NCBI RefSeq assembly: GCF_963662735.1
Contig: NZ_OY759744.1
Coordinates: forward strand, 2,460,153-2,524,152
DNA length: 64,000 nucleotides
Direction: 5' to 3'
Source of the DNA: an uncultured Methanoregula sp.
GTDB taxonomy: Archaea > Halobacteriota > Methanomicrobia > Methanomicrobiales > Methanospirillaceae
Shown here: positions 33,812 through 43,261 of the stretch, one piece after another
Layout of the letters: the number at the start of each line of letters is the position of its first letter
Numbering within the stretch: position 1 is the stretch's first letter
Program-made: the position numbers and the translations under genes
Notes under the pieces: model-generated
Told to the model about the DNA's origin: nothing
Databases searched by the model: none
Seen by the model: the letters and a program-made list of their open reading frames with translations, nothing else

Positions 33812-34174
33812 ATGGGAAAGATTCTGATCGTAGATGATACACTCTTCATGCGAACTCTTCTGAAGAACATCCTGTTCTCCGGCGGACATACGATAGCCGG
33901 CGAAGCAGGCGACGGTGAAGAGGCCGTAGCAAAATACAAGGAACTGAAACCGGATCTCGTCACCATGGACGTTGTGATGCCCAAGATGAACGGTATTGAA
34001 GCATTAAAGGCTATCAAAGCTATCGATCCAGGTGCCAGGATTGTGATGTGTACCGCCGTTGGCCAGGAACAGATGGTAAAACTTGCCATCAAGTCCGGTG
34101 CCAAGGGCTATATCGTCAAGCCGTTCCAGGCACCCAAAGTGCTTGAGGAAGTCAAAAACGTTCTCGCCTCCTGA
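33812..34174 (+). CDS. cheY: Chemotaxis response regulator CheY
   Basis: A 120-residue receiver. The acidic pair is D8/D9 (ILIVDDT), the acceptor is D53 (TMDVVMPKMNG), the switch Thr is in MCTAVGQE and the Lys in YIVKPFQ. Phosphorylated by CheA, it would act through CheF on the archaellum motor. A T-rich tract after cheF (33748-33757) and a possible TATA box (TTTTATGC near 33773) suggest a separate transcript start. Confidence 0.95.
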   Translation: MGKILIVDDTLFMRTLLKNILFSGGHTIAGEAGDGEEAVAKYKELKPDLVTMDVVMPKMNGIEALKAIKAIDPGARIVMCTAVGQEQMVKLAIKSGAKGYIVKPFQAPKVLEEVKNVLAS

Positions 34175-34178
34175 CACT

Positions 34179-35219
34179 ATGGTGAAGGTACTCATTGTTG
34201 ATGATTCCGTGTTCATGCGCACGGTCATCCGCGATATGATAACTAAGGATCCTGCTATCGAAGTAGTGGGAACTGCATCCAACGGACTGGATGCACTGGA
34301 AAGGATCGAAAGCCTTTGCCCGGATCTCATTACCCTTGATATTGAGATGCCCAAGATGAATGGCATCCAGGTTCTTGAAGAACTCAGGAAAGTCAAAAAA
34401 CGCCCAAAAGTCCTGATGCTGAGTTCTCTCACTTCAAAAGATGCGGAAATGACCACCCAGGCCATCAGGCTTGGCGCAGACGATTTCATGCTCAAGCCAA
34501 AAGATATTCCCCATGTCCGGGAAATTGAGGAAGAACTGGTCTCAAAAATCAAGCACCTGGTCACACTTATACCCTCCACCAAACCCCATAAACCGCCAGC
34601 AGCCACCGGATCTGCATCAAGGGTTGTCCTGATCGGCTCTTCCGCAGGGGGTCCGCCTATGCTCGATACCCTTCTCGCGGCCCTTCCTTCCGATCTGCCG
34701 GCAGGTGTGATTGTAACCCAGCATATGCCCGTGGGGTTCACCGCAGCTCTTGCCGAACGGTTTAACCGGATTGCATCCATGCCCGTCAAAGAGACAGAAA
34801 ATGGGGATCTGGTTGAAACCGGGAAGATTCTGATATCGAAAGCAGGAGTGCATACGGTTATCAGCGGAGTCATGGAAGGAAATAAACCGGTTACCGGCCG
34901 GATAGTCCATTCCAATTCACCAACCCTTCATGGCGTCCGTCCTGCGGTCGACAAGACATTCGAGTCGGCAGTACATGTTTACGGCAAGAATATTGTTTCC
35001 GTGATTCTCAGCGGGATGGGAAATGATGCCGGTGCGGGAGCTCATGCTATCAAGGAGGCCGGGGGAGTGAGCCTTATCTGTGATGAGAAGGATTGTCTTG
35101 TATACGGAATGGCCAGATCCGCAATCCAGCATAATGCAGTGGACAAAGTTCTTCCCCTGACAAAACTGGCAAAAGAGATTGAACGGGTTGTTCTGCAGAT
35201 GGAGGATTCCCATGTCTGA
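34179..35219 (+). CDS. cheB: Chemotaxis protein-glutamate methylesterase CheB
   Basis: Removes methyl groups from chemoreceptors, for adaptation. 346 residues: a receiver domain (acceptor D54 in LITLDIEMPKMNG), a linker (about 125-148), and the esterase domain with the catalytic triad regions GSSAGGPP (Ser), TQHMPVGF (His) and LSGMGNDAGAG (Asp). The ATG at 34179 is chosen because the receiver begins there (MVKVLIVDDS); it lies 4 bases after the cheY stop. The methyltransferase CheR that would oppose it is not in the window. Confidence 0.95.
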   Translation: MVKVLIVDDSVFMRTVIRDMITKDPAIEVVGTASNGLDALERIESLCPDLITLDIEMPKMNGIQVLEELRKVKKRPKVLMLSSLTSKDAEMTTQAIRLGADDFMLKPKDIPHVREIEEELVSKIKHLVTLIPSTKPHKPPAATGSASRVVLIGSSAGGPPMLDTLLAALPSDLPAGVIVTQHMPVGFTAALAERFNRIASMPVKETENGDLVETGKILISKAGVHTVISGVMEGNKPVTGRIVHSNSPTLHGVRPAVDKTFESAVHVYGKNIVSVILSGMGNDAGAGAHAIKEAGGVSLICDEKDCLVYGMARSAIQHNAVDKVLPLTKLAKEIERVVLQMEDSHV

Positions 35220-37170
35220 ATTTGAGGCTTACCGGGGACTGTTTGTCGCAGAATCACGGGAAAATCACGAAAACCTGGTAAAAAACCTGTTGATCCTGGA
35301 AAAAGGTGTCGACCAGGATGCAATCGATGAAATTTTTCGTTCGTGCCATACATTGAAAGGCGCATCTGCTTCAATGGGTTTTGCAGACATGGAACGGCTC
35401 TGCCACGCCATGGAAGATGTATTCCAGCTCATCAGGAGCGGGAATGCAGAGATGTCCCAGGAACTGGGTAACCTTCTCCTGGCATGTTCTGATGTTCTCG
35501 AACAGATGATCGACGATGTCGAAGCCGGTGGGGATACATCTTCAAAAAATCCAGACGAACAGGTCCATGCACTCAAGGACTGGCTGGGAAAACGCGGCGC
35601 AGTAAAAGGGACACAAAAGCCCCAGGCATCTGCACCGACCCCGGTGTCAGATACAGAAGAGATTGTGCAGGAAAGCGACGTGGAATCCACTGGTGCACCC
35701 GAATATGATATGCACATCACGGTAGCCAGCGAATGCATGATGAAAGATGTGCGCGCCATGCTCGCCATCGGTAATCTCGAAGAGCTGGGAACCATTATCA
35801 CCATTACCCCGTCAAAAGCAGATATTGACGAGGGAAAATTCGAGGGCATCGTTGACCTCCGGATCAGCAGCGACGCCGGCGAAGATGCACTTATGACCGC
35901 TGCTTCAGGAACAGAGATAGCTTCGGTTGACATCAAACCGGTCATAAAAGAAGAAATTCCGGTAGCAGAAGCACAAAGTGCGGCAAAAAAAGGACCGGAT
36001 GCAGATAAAAAGCAGGCTTCGGCAGCTGACAAGAACCGGGAGATCAAGCACCTGCGGGTGGATATCCACCAGCTCGATCACATCATGAACCTTGTTGAGG
36101 ATCTCGTCATCAACAGGGGCCGGCTCAAACAGATTGCTGAACAGTACAAGATCAAGGAGATGGATGAAGCCATCAGCATGGTTGAACGATCCGTGTCGGA
36201 TCTCCAGAACCTGATGATGATTATCCGCATGATCCCGTTAAACCAGATATTCAACCGCCTGCCCCGGGTTGTGCGCGACGTAGCCCAGTATGATGGGAAA
36301 GAGGTGGAATTCGTTATTGAAGGCGGGGAAACGGAGCTTGACCGGAGTGTCATGGACGGCCTTAACGACCCGCTGCTCCACCTCATACGAAACGCTGTAA
36401 ATCATGGCATCGAGTCCCCTGAAGCCCGGGAAAAAGCCGGCAAACCCCGCAAAGGATTTGTCAAGCTTTCAGCCCACCGGGACCGCGATAACGTTATTAT
36501 TGAACTAATCGATGATGGCGGGGGAATCAATGTTGAGAAAGTCAAGTCAAAAGCGGTGGAAAAAGGTTTAATCACCCAGGAAGCTGCCGATATTCTCACG
36601 GAAGAGCAGGCAATCGACCTGCTTTTCCAGCCGGGATTCTCGACCGCCGACAAGATCACGGATATCAGCGGACGCGGTGTCGGGCTCGATGTTGTCAAGC
36701 GATCAATTGAATCTCTCAAAGGAACGATCAGGGTAGAGACCACCTGGGGCAAAGGGAGCAGATTTGAACTCCTGCTGCCTCCGACGATGGCGATTGTCGA
36801 TGTGATGATTGTCAAAATTAACGGCAAACGCCTGGGTATTCCAATCAGCAGCATCGTGGAAGTCGCGAACTTCAAACGGGATTCCACGCACCACATCGGA
36901 AAAGGCGAAGCGATCCTGCTGCGTGACGAGGTACTACAGATTATGTGGCTGAACGACATGGTAGGCGTATCCAGTGCCTGTGAAATTCTTATCGTCGTTC
37001 AGTACCAGAAGAGAAAATGCTGTATCCCTGTCGATCTTGTCGAAGGAAAACAGGAGGTCGTGGTAAAGCCGTTGAGCCGTTTCATTGGCAATACCCGGGG
37101 CGTCAGTGGTGTAACCATCCTGGGAGATGGTGAAGTTGTACCAGTGCTCGATGTCAATACGATGGTGTAG
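35212..37170 (+). CDS. cheA: Chemotaxis histidine kinase CheA
   Basis: A 652-residue kinase: HPt domain with phospho-acceptor H46 (RSCHTLKGASASMGF), a linker and likely CheY-binding domain (about 135-240, Ala/Pro-rich flanks), the dimerisation helices (LRVDIHQLDHIMNLVEDLVINRGRL), the ATPase domain (LIRNAVNHGIESPEAREKAGKP; LIDDGGGINVEKV; GRGVGLDVVKRSIESL) and a C-terminal CheW-like domain (MIVKINGKRLGIPISSIVEV). The ATG at 35212 overlaps cheB by 8 bases, with GGAGG 7 bases upstream. Receptors and CheW are needed for activity and must lie elsewhere. Confidence 0.95.
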   Translation: MSEFEAYRGLFVAESRENHENLVKNLLILEKGVDQDAIDEIFRSCHTLKGASASMGFADMERLCHAMEDVFQLIRSGNAEMSQELGNLLLACSDVLEQMIDDVEAGGDTSSKNPDEQVHALKDWLGKRGAVKGTQKPQASAPTPVSDTEEIVQESDVESTGAPEYDMHITVASECMMKDVRAMLAIGNLEELGTIITITPSKADIDEGKFEGIVDLRISSDAGEDALMTAASGTEIASVDIKPVIKEEIPVAEAQSAAKKGPDADKKQASAADKNREIKHLRVDIHQLDHIMNLVEDLVINRGRLKQIAEQYKIKEMDEAISMVERSVSDLQNLMMIIRMIPLNQIFNRLPRVVRDVAQYDGKEVEFVIEGGETELDRSVMDGLNDPLLHLIRNAVNHGIESPEAREKAGKPRKGFVKLSAHRDRDNVIIELIDDGGGINVEKVKSKAVEKGLITQEAADILTEEQAIDLLFQPGFSTADKITDISGRGVGLDVVKRSIESLKGTIRVETTWGKGSRFELLLPPTMAIVDVMIVKINGKRLGIPISSIVEVANFKRDSTHHIGKGEAILLRDEVLQIMWLNDMVGVSSACEILIVVQYQKRKCCIPVDLVEGKQEVVVKPLSRFIGNTRGVSGVTILGDGEVVPVLDVNTMV

Positions 37171-37179
37171 GAGAAGATC

Positions 37180-37791
37180 ATGAAATTATCAACAGTCCAG
37201 AAGGATGCAATCCAGGAGCTCGGAAATATCGGAGCCGCTCACGCCGCAACAACCTTATCTCAGATGCTGGGGAGTGCAGTGGAGATGAGCGTACCGGCAA
37301 TCAAGGCAATCGATATCTCAGAACTTGGCACCTATATGGGTGAAGAGTCTGCGGCCATGGTAGCCTTCGAACTCCAGGGTGAGATTCCCCACGGGGGATA
37401 TATCATATTTTACATATCCCGCGAATCGGCAATCCGCCTTACCAATACCATGCTCGGTTTAACTGACATGAACCGTCCCATGAACGAGATGGATGAGAGC
37501 GCACTTATCGAAGTGGGCAATATCATGGTCTCCGCGTTCCTGGACGCTACCGCCGAGCTGCTCGGGTTCATCATGCTCCCATCCCCGCCGGCACTCAGCA
37601 TCGATATGGCCCACGCAGCCATGTCCACCCTCATAGCCCAGATGGGCGAAGAGATCGATGAAGTCCTTCTCTTCTCCACCGAACTGGTATGCGAAGAGCA
37701 TAAAGTGGACAGCGATATCATCATGATGCCGGAAAACAGCACACTGGAACATATTGTCGAACTGATGGAAAATATGATGAAAGGTATCTGA
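37180..37791 (+). CDS. cheC: CheY phosphatase CheC
   Basis: A 203-residue protein of the CheC/FliY/CheX family. It has two pseudo-symmetric phosphatase motifs: IQELGNIGAAHAATTLSQ near the start and ESALIEVGNIMVSAFLDA in the middle, each with Glu and Asn positions used in catalysis. CheC lowers CheY-phosphate and also binds CheD. It is 9 bases after cheA. Confidence 0.93.
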   Translation: MKLSTVQKDAIQELGNIGAAHAATTLSQMLGSAVEMSVPAIKAIDISELGTYMGEESAAMVAFELQGEIPHGGYIIFYISRESAIRLTNTMLGLTDMNRPMNEMDESALIEVGNIMVSAFLDATAELLGFIMLPSPPALSIDMAHAAMSTLIAQMGEEIDEVLLFSTELVCEEHKVDSDIIMMPENSTLEHIVELMENMMKGI

Positions 37792-37798
37792 TCCTGTT

Positions 37799-38296
37799 GT
37801 GAACGCAATGGCCGACCCTCATTCCCATGAACAGACCGCAATGATCGGTATCGGTGAATATCGCGTAGGTTCCTTTCCCATGATGACCATCGGCCTTGGT
37901 TCATGCATCGGGCTCACGTTATACGATGATTCGCTCAAGGTTGGTGCAATGGTTCACATCATGCTGCCGGAGAGTGCGGGAAGAAAAGACCGTCCCGGCA
38001 AGTACGCGGATACCGCAGTCCCGATTCTTTTAAAAGAACTCAATGCGATGGGGTGCAAGAACCGTTCCCTTGTAGCGAAAATGGCCGGGGGTGCGAGCAT
38101 GTTTGAGTATTTTGGGGCGAACCTCAATATCGGGGAAAGGAACGCGGAAAAGATACGAATTCTCCTGAAGGAAAACCATATCCATCTGGCAAAAGAGGAT
38201 GTTGGCGGTAAATGCGGAAGATCTGTCACATTCTTCCCGGGAAATAACGGAAAGGTCTCGATCAGGAGAGCAGATGGCACTACCGGTGAACTCTAG
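37799..38296 (+). CDS. cheD: Chemoreceptor glutamine deamidase CheD
   Basis: A 165-residue enzyme that deamidates receptor glutamines and binds CheC. The catalytic Cys is in GLGSCIGLTLYD and the His in AMVHIMLP; a GGASMF segment and a GGKCGRSVTFFP segment match the family. Two starts are possible: GTG at 37799, which has AAAGGT about 14 bases upstream, and ATG at 37808; the protein differs by three residues. Its 3' end overlaps the propeller gene by 23 bases. Confidence 0.92.
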   Translation: MNAMADPHSHEQTAMIGIGEYRVGSFPMMTIGLGSCIGLTLYDDSLKVGAMVHIMLPESAGRKDRPGKYADTAVPILLKELNAMGCKNRSLVAKMAGGASMFEYFGANLNIGERNAEKIRILLKENHIHLAKEDVGGKCGRSVTFFPGNNGKVSIRRADGTTGEL

Positions 38297-39572
38297 AACA
38301 GTTGCATTTACTCTTGTTCTGATCCTGTTCATTTCCCCGGTTGCCGCAGACTTGTCGGATTCGCCATCAACGATACTTACTAATCAACCGGCAGTATCGT
38401 CCCTGCCCTATACAATCAGATTGTTCATCCCAACGTCCAGCATGATCCATTCCGATCAGATCAAAGATCAGATCAACGGGCTGAACGGGGACGAGGTATT
38501 TTTCGCTACATCATTTGGCCTCTCGAGCTACAACTACAACGAGGAATGGACGACACGACACATCAACCGGGACAATATATCGGCAGGACTCCTGGACGAT
38601 TATATTACCGCGATAGAGTATGATGCCGACGGCAATCTCTGGCTGGGTTATCCGGGGGGAATCCAGATTTACAATGGCAGGGATTACCAGACGATCCGTG
38701 ACCAGCAGATCTTAAAAGATCCCCGCATAAATGATCTCCAGCTCTGGAACAATGATATGTGGGTTGCTACCGGCAACGCAGGGATTCACCGGTACCATGC
38801 AGGAACATGGACATGGTTCCAGCCAATGACAAAGGATGGACCGGGTTTTTATGAAATCGACAGTATGGTTGTAGACCCGGTTTCAAATGCTCTTCTCATA
38901 GCAACAAAAAATGAGGGATTATGGATCATCAGGTCGCCGGAAGATCCAATCCGGTTTGAACTGCTGGCCGGTAAATTCACGTCACTCGGCCAGATGGAGC
39001 ATGTCCGGCGCGATCCGACCGGGGGCGTTTATTTCTTTGACCGATCATCGGTTGTGCATTTCCGGACAGATACCGGATTTGTTCCTGTTCTGACAAACAA
39101 GGATCTTTCCCCGGTTGAAATTGCGATAAATGATGTTGCAGCTGCACCGGACGGGAAATTGTATATCGGTACTGATGACGGTCTTTTTGTCTGGGACAAG
39201 GGTGCGGTTTACCGGCACCTGAACCGGTTTGAGGGTATTGGTACTTCGCCAGCGGTAAGGACAGTATACGTTGATGCAGGGAACCGGGTCTGGTTCTCAA
39301 CACCGGGATATGTTGGTTATTATCTGGATGCAGAGCCGGAAAACCATATCCGTATTGATCTGGTGACACCGGTGCCGGACCAGGTATCGGTCCAGGCAAC
39401 CCAGCAGGCGAGCATAACTCCCCCGGCATCTCCGGTAATGACCGGGGCAACCCCTGCCGGCAGCACCGCGGGGTCCGGCTCCGCAGCCAAAAACAGCTCC
39501 ATCTTTGATCCTGTAACCGGTTTTATCAATGCCCTGACAGGAATCTTTGGCATCAGGATTTTCAACGGATGA
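38274..39572 (+). CDS. Secreted beta-propeller (Reg_prop-like) protein
   Basis: A 432-residue exported protein. A signal peptide (TVAFTLVLILFISPVAADL) is followed by repeats of propeller blades of the two-component-regulator propeller type (for example YDADGNLWLGYPGGIQIYN, GNAGIHRYHAGTW, GKLYIGTDDGLFVWDKG, VDAGNRVWFSTPGYVGYY), then a Ser/Thr/Pro linker and a hydrophobic end (FINALTGIFGIRIF) that may anchor it. The ATG at 38274 has AGGAG 5 bases upstream, inside cheD. No kinase part is present. Its coupling to cheD is notable; an external sensing role is possible but not shown. Confidence 0.75.
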   Translation: MALPVNSRTVAFTLVLILFISPVAADLSDSPSTILTNQPAVSSLPYTIRLFIPTSSMIHSDQIKDQINGLNGDEVFFATSFGLSSYNYNEEWTTRHINRDNISAGLLDDYITAIEYDADGNLWLGYPGGIQIYNGRDYQTIRDQQILKDPRINDLQLWNNDMWVATGNAGIHRYHAGTWTWFQPMTKDGPGFYEIDSMVVDPVSNALLIATKNEGLWIIRSPEDPIRFELLAGKFTSLGQMEHVRRDPTGGVYFFDRSSVVHFRTDTGFVPVLTNKDLSPVEIAINDVAAAPDGKLYIGTDDGLFVWDKGAVYRHLNRFEGIGTSPAVRTVYVDAGNRVWFSTPGYVGYYLDAEPENHIRIDLVTPVPDQVSVQATQQASITPPASPVMTGATPAGSTAGSGSAAKNSSIFDPVTGFINALTGIFGIRIFNG

Positions 39573-39637
39573 TGTTCGGAATGGGAGACAAAAGGCGCAG
39601 AAGGGATATTTTCCCCGACAACAATGAGAAATTCCGG

Positions 39638-40831
39638 TTACTTTTTCCGGTTTAACTCTTCAAGACTGAACTGATCAATCGAATCAAGAAGGGTTTTTCT
39701 TGCTTTTCTTATCCGGGTCTCATCGTTTGAAGAGAAATCTCCCGCCAGGTACCGGAGCGTGGTAGCATAATACTGGAACCGGGGGTATTCCTTTTCAAAA
39801 TCTGCCAGGTGGACGAGAGCCTCCTTTTGTTCGTGGCTGAGAAGGTCGAAGGCAAAATCGAAGAGTTCCACGATATGCGATGGCATGCTCCGGGTAATCG
39901 CCAGTTTCCGGAAACTGTGATAGGTAATTTTCTTGTTCGTAAGCAGTGAGAGTTTGAGTCCCAGGTAGATCGGTTCGAGCAGATCCGGATATTGTTTGAG
40001 CAGCTGGTTTACAATCCCCGCAGCCCCGGCAGCATCGCGGTTTTCCAGTTTGTAATAGTACATCTCGCGCAGGAAATAGATGTCATTGTAGAAGAGCTCG
40101 GCACCCATTTCAAGGAAACGTTTCCGCATCTCTGCATTACCGGTCAGGGCTGCATTTTTCAGCCCGATCTCCACGAACCATTTTTCGCTGGGGAACCATT
40201 CAAGAGCAACAAAGATCATCTGCCAGAAGATCTGCTCAAGGAATGCAGGATCATCCAGTTCCAGCTGGCGCAGCTGGTTCACTCCTAGTTGTTTCCTTGC
40301 AATTGTGAGCATTAGTTCGCGCGATAAAAGTTCCATTTCGCCGGGCTTGTGATTCTTGGTAATGGGATCTCCGGATTTGAATTCCCGCTTCGAAAGAATG
40401 TAATAACAGTACGCCACTGAGGTTCCGAGCTTCGCATCGAGCATGGCATATTTTTTCAGGAAATTGAGGGCATGAATGCAATCACCGGTTTTGAGAAGCT
40501 TGAGACCGATGACGATATTGATACCCTGTTCTGCATCCTTGTTCTTCTTGAACCGGATGGCATTGGCCATCACTTTTTTGATATATTCGAAATCCCCGGA
40601 ATTGCTGCTGGCATCCAGCACCTTAAACGTGATGCTGTCCAGGAACTCATCGTAGGTTTCTCCGGGGAGATTTGGGAAGGAATTATCAAGGGCGGATATG
40701 ACGTACCCGTAAAAAACCGGCAGGTTTGCATCTACTTTTACGGTATTGCGCTCGATGTACCCATAAAAATCCCGCTTCAACAGGTGCAGCTTATCGTACG
40801 TTATGGCATCCGAAAGCTTCTCTCCCTGCAT
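39638..40831 (-). CDS. Hypothetical helical-repeat protein
   Basis: A 397-residue soluble protein, largely helical, without a recognised family. Segments such as DFEYIKKVMANAIRFKKNKDAEQGI, CIHALNFLKKYAMLDAKLG and ENRDAAGAAGIVNQLLKQYPDLLEP have the alternating small and bulky pattern of TPR-like repeats. No signal peptide, membrane helix or metal motif is seen. It is the first gene after the taxis operon and runs against it. It lies 48 bases downstream of ABCE1, so it could share that transcript. Confidence 0.7.
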   Translation of the reverse strand: MQGEKLSDAITYDKLHLLKRDFYGYIERNTVKVDANLPVFYGYVISALDNSFPNLPGETYDEFLDSITFKVLDASSNSGDFEYIKKVMANAIRFKKNKDAEQGINIVIGLKLLKTGDCIHALNFLKKYAMLDAKLGTSVAYCYYILSKREFKSGDPITKNHKPGEMELLSRELMLTIARKQLGVNQLRQLELDDPAFLEQIFWQMIFVALEWFPSEKWFVEIGLKNAALTGNAEMRKRFLEMGAELFYNDIYFLREMYYYKLENRDAAGAAGIVNQLLKQYPDLLEPIYLGLKLSLLTNKKITYHSFRKLAITRSMPSHIVELFDFAFDLLSHEQKEALVHLADFEKEYPRFQYYATTLRYLAGDFSSNDETRIRKARKTLLDSIDQFSLEELNRKK

Positions 40832-40879
40832 ATAGGGAAAATGGCATGTTAAAATATTAAAAGGTATGATAAAGGAAGA

Positions 40880-42652
40880 TCATATTTCATCTTGGGCATA
40901 GTAGTAATATTCGCCCAGGCTCTTTTGTTCCCGGTCAAGGAACGACTCGGGTTTATTGATACGCGGGCGTCCGCTCTGGTCGCGGCGGAAGGTGACATCC
41001 AGCTCACGCAGGAACCGGTTCATGCCGTCCCGCATCGGGAAAGGACCTGACGCAGTTCCCTGTATGCCCGGTTCGCCTTCAAAGACAAGAATGCGTTCGC
41101 TGATCATATCGATGAGGTATATGTCATGGTCGATCACCATGATGCCGGCTTCCCTTCCTTCGGCATGGTGCTTGATCATCCGGGTCACCTTGACCCGCTG
41201 TTCGACATCCAGGTGTGCGCTGGGTTCATCCAGGATATAGAGATCGGCATCCTTTGAGAGACAGGCTGCGATTGAGACGCGCTGCAGCTCCCCGCCGCTG
41301 AGAGAATCGACCGGGGACTGGAGGATCGGTTCGAGCGTCAGTGCTTCCAGGATCTCATGCTGGTACATGGATGAATCGAATTTGGTTGTGCAGCGGCGCA
41401 GGAACATCTCCACGCTGTCGGAAGTATCTGCTTTGATGTACTGGGGTTTGTACGAAATCCGGAGGGATGTCTCAAGAGTACCGGTAGTCGGGGCTTCAGC
41501 GCCGGCAAGGAGTTTTGCAAACGTACTTTTCCCTATGCCGTTTGCGCCGACTACACCGAGCACTTCACCGGAGCGGATCGTTCCCCCGGATACCGTAAGG
41601 TGGAAGGATTCATAGTTCTTGGTCAGGGCGGGAATAATGAACAGGTCATCGCGGTGGGAACCCTTGTCATGGGCGCGTTTCTCGAAGACTACCTGGGTAT
41701 CCCTGAACCGGACATTCTCCTCGTTAAGGTATCCTTCGAGGTACTGGTTGATACCCACGCGGACGCCTTTGGGACGGGTGATGATACCAAAGACCGCCGG
41801 CCTGCCGTAACCGACATGGACGGTATCGGCAAGCATGTCGAGGATTGCAAGATCATGCTCGACAATCACCACCGGCCGTTCAGCAGCAAGCTCCCGGATC
41901 AGTTTTGCAGCAGCAATACGCTGGTAGATGTCCAGGAAGGGGGTTATCTCATCGAGGAAATAGAGTTCGGCATCCCGGGCAAGACAGGCGGCGATTGCCA
42001 CGCGCTGCAGTTCCCCGCCGCTGAGGGTATTGATCTCATGGTCAAGGATCCCGTCAAGCTTGAGCGCAGGCAGAATTTCCAACAGACAGCCGCGTTCATC
42101 CGTGGTCGTGAGAAGCTTGCGGACCGTGCCTGAGAAGACTTTGGGGATATAATCGATATACTGGGGTTTCGATGCAATCTTGAGCGACTTCTTCGATACG
42201 GTCTGGAGATAATCGAAGAGTTCGGTGCCGGCGTACCGCTTTAAGATCTCCTCCCAGGCAACTTCACTGTCGAAATTACCCAGGTTGGGCCGGAGCTGGC
42301 CGGAAAGGATCTTCACCGCAGTACTTTTACCGATACCGTTTGCGCCGAGAATACCGGTAACCTTTCCCTCGACCGGGATCGGGAGACCGTAGAGAGCAAA
42401 ACCATTCTTGCCGTACCGGTGGGTGGGGTGTTCGAGTTCCTCAGGAAGGCTGACGATATCGATCGCGTCGAACGGGCACTTCTTGATACAGATACCGCAC
42501 CCGACACAGAGTTCTTCGGATATAACTGCCTTGCCCTCGGGCCCGATAACAACGGTTTCATCTCCGGTCCTTACCCGGGGACAGTAGATGATACATTCCG
42601 TGCCGCACTTCCTGGCATGACAGCGATCCTTATGGACAATGGCTATTCTCAT
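40880..42652 (-). CDS. rli: Ribosome recycling ATPase ABCE1 (RLI)
   Basis: A 590-residue soluble ABC protein that splits ribosomes after termination or Pelota-dependent rescue. An N-terminal iron-sulphur domain binds two [4Fe-4S] clusters (Cys motifs in CHARKCGTECIIYCP and CVGCGICIKKCPFDA). Two ATPase domains follow, with Walker A GANGIGKS twice and signatures LSGGELQRVAIAA and LSGGELQRVSIAA; Walker B motifs are LYFLDEITPFLD and LYILDEPSAHLD. The ATG at 42652 (MRIAIVHKDRC) matches family starts. It lies 18 bases after the EMC6-like gene, on the same strand. Confidence 0.97.
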   Translation of the reverse strand: MRIAIVHKDRCHARKCGTECIIYCPRVRTGDETVVIGPEGKAVISEELCVGCGICIKKCPFDAIDIVSLPEELEHPTHRYGKNGFALYGLPIPVEGKVTGILGANGIGKSTAVKILSGQLRPNLGNFDSEVAWEEILKRYAGTELFDYLQTVSKKSLKIASKPQYIDYIPKVFSGTVRKLLTTTDERGCLLEILPALKLDGILDHEINTLSGGELQRVAIAACLARDAELYFLDEITPFLDIYQRIAAAKLIRELAAERPVVIVEHDLAILDMLADTVHVGYGRPAVFGIITRPKGVRVGINQYLEGYLNEENVRFRDTQVVFEKRAHDKGSHRDDLFIIPALTKNYESFHLTVSGGTIRSGEVLGVVGANGIGKSTFAKLLAGAEAPTTGTLETSLRISYKPQYIKADTSDSVEMFLRRCTTKFDSSMYQHEILEALTLEPILQSPVDSLSGGELQRVSIAACLSKDADLYILDEPSAHLDVEQRVKVTRMIKHHAEGREAGIMVIDHDIYLIDMISERILVFEGEPGIQGTASGPFPMRDGMNRFLRELDVTFRRDQSGRPRINKPESFLDREQKSLGEYYYYAQDEI

Positions 42653-42670
42653 GGAGATCACAAAAAAAGA

Positions 42671-43033
42671 TTACTTGGGTATTGCTGTCAGGAGGATTGT
42701 CCAGGACATGAACCAGAAAGCAAAGGTCATGAATCCCTGGTAGAACCAGTCTTTCCCGCCAAGCTTGCTGGTATCCATGCCCATGAGGACAAAGATGTGC
42801 TTTTGTATCACAATTCCTGCAAGCATGATCATGAACCCCAGGAACCCGTCATTCTGGATACCGGCAGCATTCGGGATACCACCGATATAGTACGAGAGAA
42901 TGCCGGTAAAAATACCCAGGAATGATGCAACAAGCGTCCGCTTGATGCGGGCAATGTGTTCTGCCTGTTTATCCTGCTTTGTTTTCTGTTTTTTTGTGAG
43001 AACAGGCTGTTCTTCGATGACTTCTTCGCTCAT
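42671..43033 (-). CDS. EMC6-like membrane protein
   Basis: A 120-residue protein with a charged N-terminal region (KKQKTKQDKQAEHIARIKR) and three membrane helices (TLVASFLGIFTGILSYYIGG; FLGFMIMLAGIVIQKHIFVLMG; GFMTFAFWFMSWTILLTAI), with the KLGGKDWFYQGFMTF segment shared with archaeal EMC6-like proteins. EMC6 is part of the eukaryotic membrane-protein insertase complex, which suggests an insertion role here. The ATG at 43033 is chosen; an upstream start would add 12 poor residues. It is the first gene of a pair with ABCE1. Confidence 0.75.
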   Translation of the reverse strand: MSEEVIEEQPVLTKKQKTKQDKQAEHIARIKRTLVASFLGIFTGILSYYIGGIPNAAGIQNDGFLGFMIMLAGIVIQKHIFVLMGMDTSKLGGKDWFYQGFMTFAFWFMSWTILLTAIPK

Positions 43034-43261
43034 CCGGCAACACCAGTAGTCATATTTTTTGGTGCGCAAGCCATATGTAAGTTAGTATCGAAGGCTCGTC
43101 TGATCACGTTTATTGATCACGTTTATGTATCCGCCCGGTTTTACAAAAACTGACTTGACGGGAAGGGGACACAGGAGTGCGCCCATGATTTCCGCGGAAG
43201 GCATTGGGGGAATAGAACGGGTGACGTTTTTTTAGTTCCCGCATACTATGACTATATAGCT
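43034..43261. promoter_or_regulatory. Divergent promoter region between the EMC6-ABCE1 and Rqc2-Pelota pairs
   Basis: 228 bases. ACTATATAGCT at 43250-43260 is a strong TATA-like box on the plus strand. It is so close to the first Rqc2 ATG (43262) that a start of transcription about 26 bases downstream falls at the second ATG (43280), consistent with a leaderless message. The minus-strand box is not clear. Confidence 0.4.
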
